Below, one piece after another: positions 7,501 to 10,402 of a stretch of DNA of 10,402 nt. The stretch is from assembly GCA_040752255.1 (NCBI GenBank), contig JBFMFD010000099.1, forward strand, positions 1 to 10,402, in the 5' to 3' direction. The translations under genes were made by a program, and so were the position numbers. The notes beneath the pieces are model-generated. The model had not been told where the DNA came from. It saw only the letters and a list, made by a program, of their open reading frames with translations, and searched no databases. The DNA is from J051 sp040752255 (GTDB lineage Bacteria; Armatimonadota; Fimbriimonadia; Fimbriimonadales; ATM1). The number at the start of each line of letters is the position of its first letter. Position 1 is the first letter of the stretch.

Positions 7501-7514
7501 CGCGACCGCGTCAG
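7497..7514. terminator. Hairpin containing both stop codons of a convergent gene pair
   Basis: CTGACGC (7497-7503) pairs perfectly with GCGTCAG (7508-7514) over a 4-nt loop. The TGA of the TIR-like gene (7498-7500) is in one arm and the TGA of the oxidoreductase gene (7511-7513 on the minus strand) is in the other. There is no T-tract on either side, so it is not a classic intrinsic terminator. It may still slow polymerase or protect both 3' ends. Confidence 0.45.
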
Positions 7515-8680
7515 CCCAAGAAGCGAACCACCGTCTCCTGCACCCACTCCTTCTTCTCGTTGAACTGTTCAAGGTCCGGCGTTCGCGCCGCCATGCTCGG
7601 ATTCGGCATCGCGAAGAACTGTCCATCCCCGCGCGCGGCGTGGTTGCCGCCCGTTTCGACGTAGCAAAACGCGGTGCCGTCGTACTCGGCGCGCGAGCCG
7701 CGGCCGGCCATGTCGAGCGCGATGTTCCGCGCAACGATGACGCCCTGCTTCTCGGCGATTACGCCCGCCTTCGGCAACACGAGCGGCACATCCGGATTGA
7801 AACGACCCGGCAGCGGAAGGACCGTTACGTCGCCGATGGCGAAAAGGCGCTCGTGCCCCGCGACGCTGCACGTTTGAGGGTCAACGGGTATCCACCCGGT
7901 GTCGTTCGTCAGACCTGCTTCCTTCACAACTTCGGGCGCGGCATGCGGCGGGGTCGCGACGAGCAGGTCGTACGACATTTCGCCATTTTCGAACTTCACC
8001 ACGCGGTTTGCGGCGTCAACGCTCACGACGCGATGTTGAGGGACATACTTCACCCCCGCTTTCTCCAGCTCGCCGACGATGAAGCGCCCCATCTCCGGGC
8101 CTGCAGTCATGAGCGGAAGCGCGCCTTCAAACGTAACCATCGAGACCTCGGCCTGTTTGCCGCGCTTCCGGAGGTGATCCGCGAGCAGCATTGCTCCCTC
8201 GTAGGGTGCGGGCGGGCACTTGTAACCGGGCCGCGTATTGAGCACGATGACACGCCCTCCATCGAAGCGCTCCAACGCCGTGCGCAGGCGCTCTGCCGCA
8301 TCGAGCGTATAGAAGTCGTATGCGCCTTCGCTGAGACCGGGGATTGCGTCGCGAGCAATCTCGGCGCCGAGGGCGATGACCAAGTAGTCGTACTGAATCG
8401 TCCCGGCGTCGGTTTCGACTGTCCGGTCTGCGGCGGCGATGCGCTGAACGTTTGCCTGCAGGAATTCGATTCCCCGCTTGCCGAGCCGCTCTCGCGAGTG
8501 CACGACTTCATCACGCCGGTTCTCACCTAGGGCGACCCATGTCTTCGCTGCTCCGACGACGAACTCCTCGCTCCTATCCACTACGATGACGGCGGTGTCG
8601 CTGGGGAGAAGCCTGCGCGCCTCGTTCGCGGCTGCCAACCCTCCGAATCCACCACCTAGGATCAATACCGTCTGCGCCAT
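7511..8680 (-). CDS. FAD-dependent pyridine-nucleotide-disulfide-type oxidoreductase, sulfide:quinone oxidoreductase-like
   Basis: The 389-residue flavoprotein opens with VLILGGGFGGLAAANEARR (residues 5-23), the FAD-binding GxGxxG fold. DYLVIALGAE (98-107) is the second conserved strand, and LFAIGDVTVLPLPG (279-292) is the C-terminal FAD-binding GD motif. C155 lies in GYKCPPAPYEGA, a context typical of SQR/FCSD-like enzymes, and C339 in FCYVETGG is near where such enzymes keep their second reactive cysteine; C271 is a third. The pair would fit disulfide- or polysulfide-type chemistry, but this exact enzyme class also includes members of unknown substrate. No signal peptide or transmembrane segment is seen, so a peripheral membrane or cytoplasmic location is likely. 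The ATG at 8680 lacks a Shine-Dalgarno and has TAACCT 6 nt upstream, suggesting leaderless translation. The gene converges on the TIR-like gene. Confidence 0.85.
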   Translation of the reverse strand: MAQTVLILGGGFGGLAAANEARRLLPSDTAVIVVDRSEEFVVGAAKTWVALGENRRDEVVHSRERLGKRGIEFLQANVQRIAAADRTVETDAGTIQYDYLVIALGAEIARDAIPGLSEGAYDFYTLDAAERLRTALERFDGGRVIVLNTRPGYKCPPAPYEGAMLLADHLRKRGKQAEVSMVTFEGALPLMTAGPEMGRFIVGELEKAGVKYVPQHRVVSVDAANRVVKFENGEMSYDLLVATPPHAAPEVVKEAGLTNDTGWIPVDPQTCSVAGHERLFAIGDVTVLPLPGRFNPDVPLVLPKAGVIAEKQGVIVARNIALDMAGRGSRAEYDGTAFCYVETGGNHAARGDGQFFAMPNPSMAARTPDLEQFNEKKEWVQETVVRFLG

Positions 8681-8686
8681 GGCACG

Positions 8687-8692
8687 AGGTTA
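8687..8692 (-). promoter_or_regulatory. Putative leaderless -10 element of the oxidoreductase gene
   Basis: On the minus strand GGGTAACCT is followed by 6 nt and then the ATG at 8680. TAACCT fits TAnnnT. No good -35 is found at 17 bp; TTGCGT lies at a short 13-bp spacing. No Shine-Dalgarno is present. Confidence 0.5.
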
Positions 8693-8743
8693 CCCATCCG
8701 GCGCTACGCAAGGCGGCTGCATCCGGACATTGCCATAGGCAGG

Positions 8744-8749
8744 TACACT
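8744..8749 (+). promoter_or_regulatory. Possible -10 element of the tRNA-Pro gene
   Basis: TACACT lies 10 nt before the first base of the mature tRNA, which would put the transcription start a few bases upstream of it. No recognisable -35 sits 16-18 bp further upstream, so support is moderate. Confidence 0.4.
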
Positions 8750-8759
8750 CTTGCCTCGC

Positions 8760-8837
8760 CGGGGCGTAGCGCAGCCTGGTTAGCGCGCCTGCTTTGGGAG
8801 CAGGAGGTCGCGAGTTCGAATCTCGCCGCCCCGACCA
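8760..8837 (+). tRNA. tRNA-Pro (anticodon TGG)
   Basis: A full cloverleaf can be folded. The 7-bp acceptor stem is CGGGGCG (8760-8766) with CGCCCCG (8827-8833), the discriminator is A8834 and CCA is encoded (8835-8837). The D stem is GCGC/GCGC (8769-8772 with 8783-8786). The anticodon stem is CCTGC/GCAGG (8788-8792 with 8800-8804) around TTTGGGA, giving anticodon TGG (8795-8797). The T stem is GCGAG/CTCGC (8810-8814 with 8822-8826) with loop TTCGAAT. All stems are fully paired, so the gene looks intact. It reads proline codons CCA and, by wobble, CCG and others. Confidence 0.97.
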
Positions 8838-8871
8838 TCTCCGCGAGCGCACGACGCACGAATCCTTCGGG

Positions 8872-8877
8872 TAACCT
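8872..8877 (+). promoter_or_regulatory. Putative leaderless -10 element of the GHL10 gene
   Basis: GGGTAACCT (8869-8877) is followed by exactly 6 nt and the ATG at 8884. The 9-mer and the spacing are identical to those upstream of the oxidoreductase gene on the other side of the tRNA. No Shine-Dalgarno lies before this ATG. Confidence 0.5.
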
Positions 8878-8883
8878 TATAAG

Positions 8884-10402
8884 ATGGCACGGCTCCTCTC
8901 CGCGCTCCTGTGGGCTATCCTGTGCGTATCGGCGATGTCGCAGGAGACCAAGGTGCGCGGGATGTGGGTGGACGTGTTCCACGACGGAATCAAGTCCCCT
9001 ATCCAGGTTCGCGAGCTGATTCAGCGGGCGAAGCGCGCCGGAGTCAACGCGCTGTTCATCCAGGTCCGCAGCCGCGCCCACACGTATCACAACAGCGCCT
9101 ATGAGCACCGCGCTCTCGACGCGTTCCCGTTCTTCGACGGCTTGGCAGCTGTGATTCGCGAAGCGCACGCCAGCAACCCGCCAATCCAAGTGCATGCCTG
9201 GCTGAACGCGCACCCGCTCTGGTCGGAATCGGCTCCGCCGGTTTGGGAGGACCACATCCTTTACCGCCGACCCGACTGGCTGACGCAGGACCCCCACGGC
9301 AACCGAGGGACACCCGTCGGCTACGCGCTCGACTTCGGTCACCCCGAGGTGCAGGACTACCTGACGCGGCTCTACCTCGAGGTCGTGCGCAAGTACGACG
9401 TTGACGGCATCCACTTCGACTTCATCCGCTTCGGCGGCTCGGAGTGGGGCTACAACGAGGTGAGCGTCGCGCGCTTCCTCGCCTCGCTGTCCGCTGAGCA
9501 ACGCGCGAGTGTCCTGGCGCGTGCCGAGCGAGCCTCTCTGCTTACCCAGGAGACAGCTCGCGGCACGGGGAACTCCGGGTCGGGGCGAGAGGTCTTCCCC
9601 GGCGCGGGCGGAACATCCAGCGCGAGTAAGACCCACCCCGCCACCCTTCCGACGCCCGACGACCCACTCTTCGGCGATTGGCGACGCAAGCAGGTGACCG
9701 ACCTCGTCCGTCGGGTCACGTTGCTCGCGAAGGAGCTGAAGCCAAACCTCATTGTTTCCGCGGCAGTAGTTCCATGGGGCGATGCCCCGAGCACGTTCGA
9801 GCAGTCCGCGGCCTTCCGCAGGTGCTTCCAAGACTGGCGAGCCTGGGCGCGCGAGGGCCTCCTTGACCTGCTCGTCCCGATGCTCTACTTCCGCGAAGGA
9901 CAGCACGGCGAGTGGTTCCGCAATTGGGTGAGATACTGCGAGCAACTCAAGGGCGGCAGAACGCGCATCGTCGCCGGAATCGGGAATTGGCTGAACTCCC
10001 ACGACGACACGCTGAAGCAGGCGAAGTACGCCGACAGCCGACTCAACGGCGTGTGCTTCTTCTCCTACGCAAGCACGAACCCGATGCCCGGGCTCGAGGC
10101 AGAGTTGTTCAATGAGCGCTTCTACGATCGCCTGAGCGAACTGCCCCCTGCTCAGCCGCCGCCGGGCACGCCCCCGCCCGCGATGAGGTATGGGTTTGTG
10201 CTCCACCCGCGCGCGGCGGAGGTGCTTGAGACGTTCCACGCAGCGAGCGCGGAGCGGCTTGAGCGCGAGGATCGCATCGCGGCGAACCTACGCGCCGCAC
10301 GCACTCTCGACGATTCGCGGAAGATGCACGAGAAGCACGCGCTCGTGGGCGTGGAGGTGCTCGCCGCCATCGGCGCCGCCGTTCGGGTAAGCGACGGAGA
10401 GA
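8884..10402 (+). CDS. Secreted GHL10-type (DUF187/YngK-like) glycoside-hydrolase-like protein, 3'-truncated by window edge
   Basis: The frame is open from the ATG to the window end (506 codons, no stop). Residues 1-19 form a signal peptide (MARLLSALLWAILCVSAMS). The TIM-barrel-like GHL10 domain begins at RGMWVDVFHDG (25-35) and continues with GVNALFIQVRSRAHTYH (53-69), VHAWLNAHPLW (103-113), DGIHFDFIRFGG (174-185), VSAAVVPWGDAP (292-303), LVPMLYFREG (330-339) and FFSYAS (393-398). These blocks match the GHL10/DUF187 family of extracellular proteins thought to act on glycans; the substrate is unknown. Between FL (199) and DDPLFGDWRR (259-268) lies an apparent insert of about 55 residues. A proline-rich linker (421-433) precedes a highly charged, probably helical segment (about 436-506) unlike the glycosidase domain. 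The start is chosen for the signal peptide; no Shine-Dalgarno precedes it. Confidence 0.88.
   Translation, partial: MARLLSALLWAILCVSAMSQETKVRGMWVDVFHDGIKSPIQVRELIQRAKRAGVNALFIQVRSRAHTYHNSAYEHRALDAFPFFDGLAAVIREAHASNPPIQVHAWLNAHPLWSESAPPVWEDHILYRRPDWLTQDPHGNRGTPVGYALDFGHPEVQDYLTRLYLEVVRKYDVDGIHFDFIRFGGSEWGYNEVSVARFLASLSAEQRASVLARAERASLLTQETARGTGNSGSGREVFPGAGGTSSASKTHPATLPTPDDPLFGDWRRKQVTDLVRRVTLLAKELKPNLIVSAAVVPWGDAPSTFEQSAAFRRCFQDWRAWAREGLLDLLVPMLYFREGQHGEWFRNWVRYCEQLKGGRTRIVAGIGNWLNSHDDTLKQAKYADSRLNGVCFFSYASTNPMPGLEAELFNERFYDRLSELPPAQPPPGTPPPAMRYGFVLHPRAAEVLETFHAASAERLEREDRIAANLRAARTLDDSRKMHEKHALVGVEVLAAIGAAVRVSDGE
9521..9648 (+). repeat. Candidate in-frame inserted palindromic element in the GHL10 gene
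   Basis: This stretch encodes a Gly/Ser/Thr-rich, low-complexity segment where the family normally runs straight into the conserved WRR..V..LV block. It contains two imperfect inverted repeats. GTGCCGAGCGAG (9521-9532) pairs with CTCGCGGCAC (9557-9566), with a 2-nt bulge. CCGGGTCGGGG (9575-9585) pairs with CCCCGGCGCGG (9597-9607) at 9 of 11 positions. No second copy exists in the window, so its repeat nature is a prediction. Confidence 0.35.

Noticed and set aside
7640..8530. 296-codon plus-strand frame inside the oxidoreductase gene
   Set aside because: It is antisense to a gene with clear FAD-binding motifs and shows no domain of its own; likewise the minus-strand frame at 6733-7401 over the haem-barrel and TIR-like genes.
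7129..8680. A complete Thoeris or other known defence locus
   Set aside because: Only a TIR-like protein is present; the adjacent convergent gene is an ordinary SQR-like flavoprotein and no ThsA-type effector is seen.
8574..8852. 92-codon minus-strand frame containing RDSNSRPPAPKAGAL
   Set aside because: This is a well-known false protein produced by translating the complement of tRNA-Pro.
8704..10239. 511-codon open frame on the minus strand across the GHL10 gene and the tRNA
   Set aside because: It is antisense to the clearly homologous GHL10 gene, and its C-terminal part (GAARFELATS...) is the familiar spurious translation of an antisense tRNA.

Overview
The window is chromosomal DNA from a GC-rich bacterium, with tightly packed genes on both strands and no sign of a phage, plasmid or insertion sequence. 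The gene set is a long-form B12-dependent ribonucleotide reductase with its repressor NrdR, an MrfA-type helicase, a GHL10-type glycoside-hydrolase-like protein and a haem-tagged outer-membrane protein. The haem-tagged protein points to a Gram-negative-type cell envelope. Together with apparently leaderless starts, this would fit a lineage such as Armatimonadota, but that placement is a low-confidence guess from gene content.

Layout. Bases 2-1732 (+) hold the C-terminal three quarters of a DNA-repair-type SF2 helicase with a cysteine-rich MZB (DUF1998) end. It converges, 6 bp apart, on nrdJ (5212-1739, -), which follows nrdR (5717-5229, -) with a 16-bp gap. nrdR and nrdJ form one operon read from a clear TTGACA/CATAAT promoter at 5779-5807. 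A 6-bp-stem hairpin sits in the nrdR leader just before its Shine-Dalgarno sequence. Divergent from this, 5875-7035 (+) encodes a secreted protein with one CxxCH haem motif and a likely beta-barrel. A small TIR-like protein (7129-7500, +) follows, and it converges on an FAD-dependent SQR-like oxidoreductase (8680-7511, -). The two stop codons lie in opposite arms of one hairpin. A tRNA-Pro(TGG) (8760-8837, +) comes next, then a secreted GHL10 protein (8884 to the window end, +), which is cut by the edge.

How the genes may work together. NrdR would repress its own operon and so tune deoxyribonucleotide supply by NrdJ. The helicase next door also belongs to DNA maintenance, but it is convergent and not co-transcribed. 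The haem protein and the flavoprotein could both be redox proteins of the envelope or membrane, but nothing in the sequence links them directly. The TIR-like gene has no recognisable Thoeris-type effector beside it.

Main unusual observations. (1) Three protein genes share the same start arrangement, GGG-TAnnnT-N6-ATG without a Shine-Dalgarno sequence, which suggests leaderless transcription, whereas nrdR and nrdJ carry Shine-Dalgarno sequences. (2) A Gly/Ser/Thr-rich, hairpin-rich segment seems to be inserted in frame in the GHL10 gene. (3) A lone TIR-like gene is present. (4) One hairpin contains both stop codons of a convergent gene pair. No complete new defence or metabolic system can be demonstrated here.
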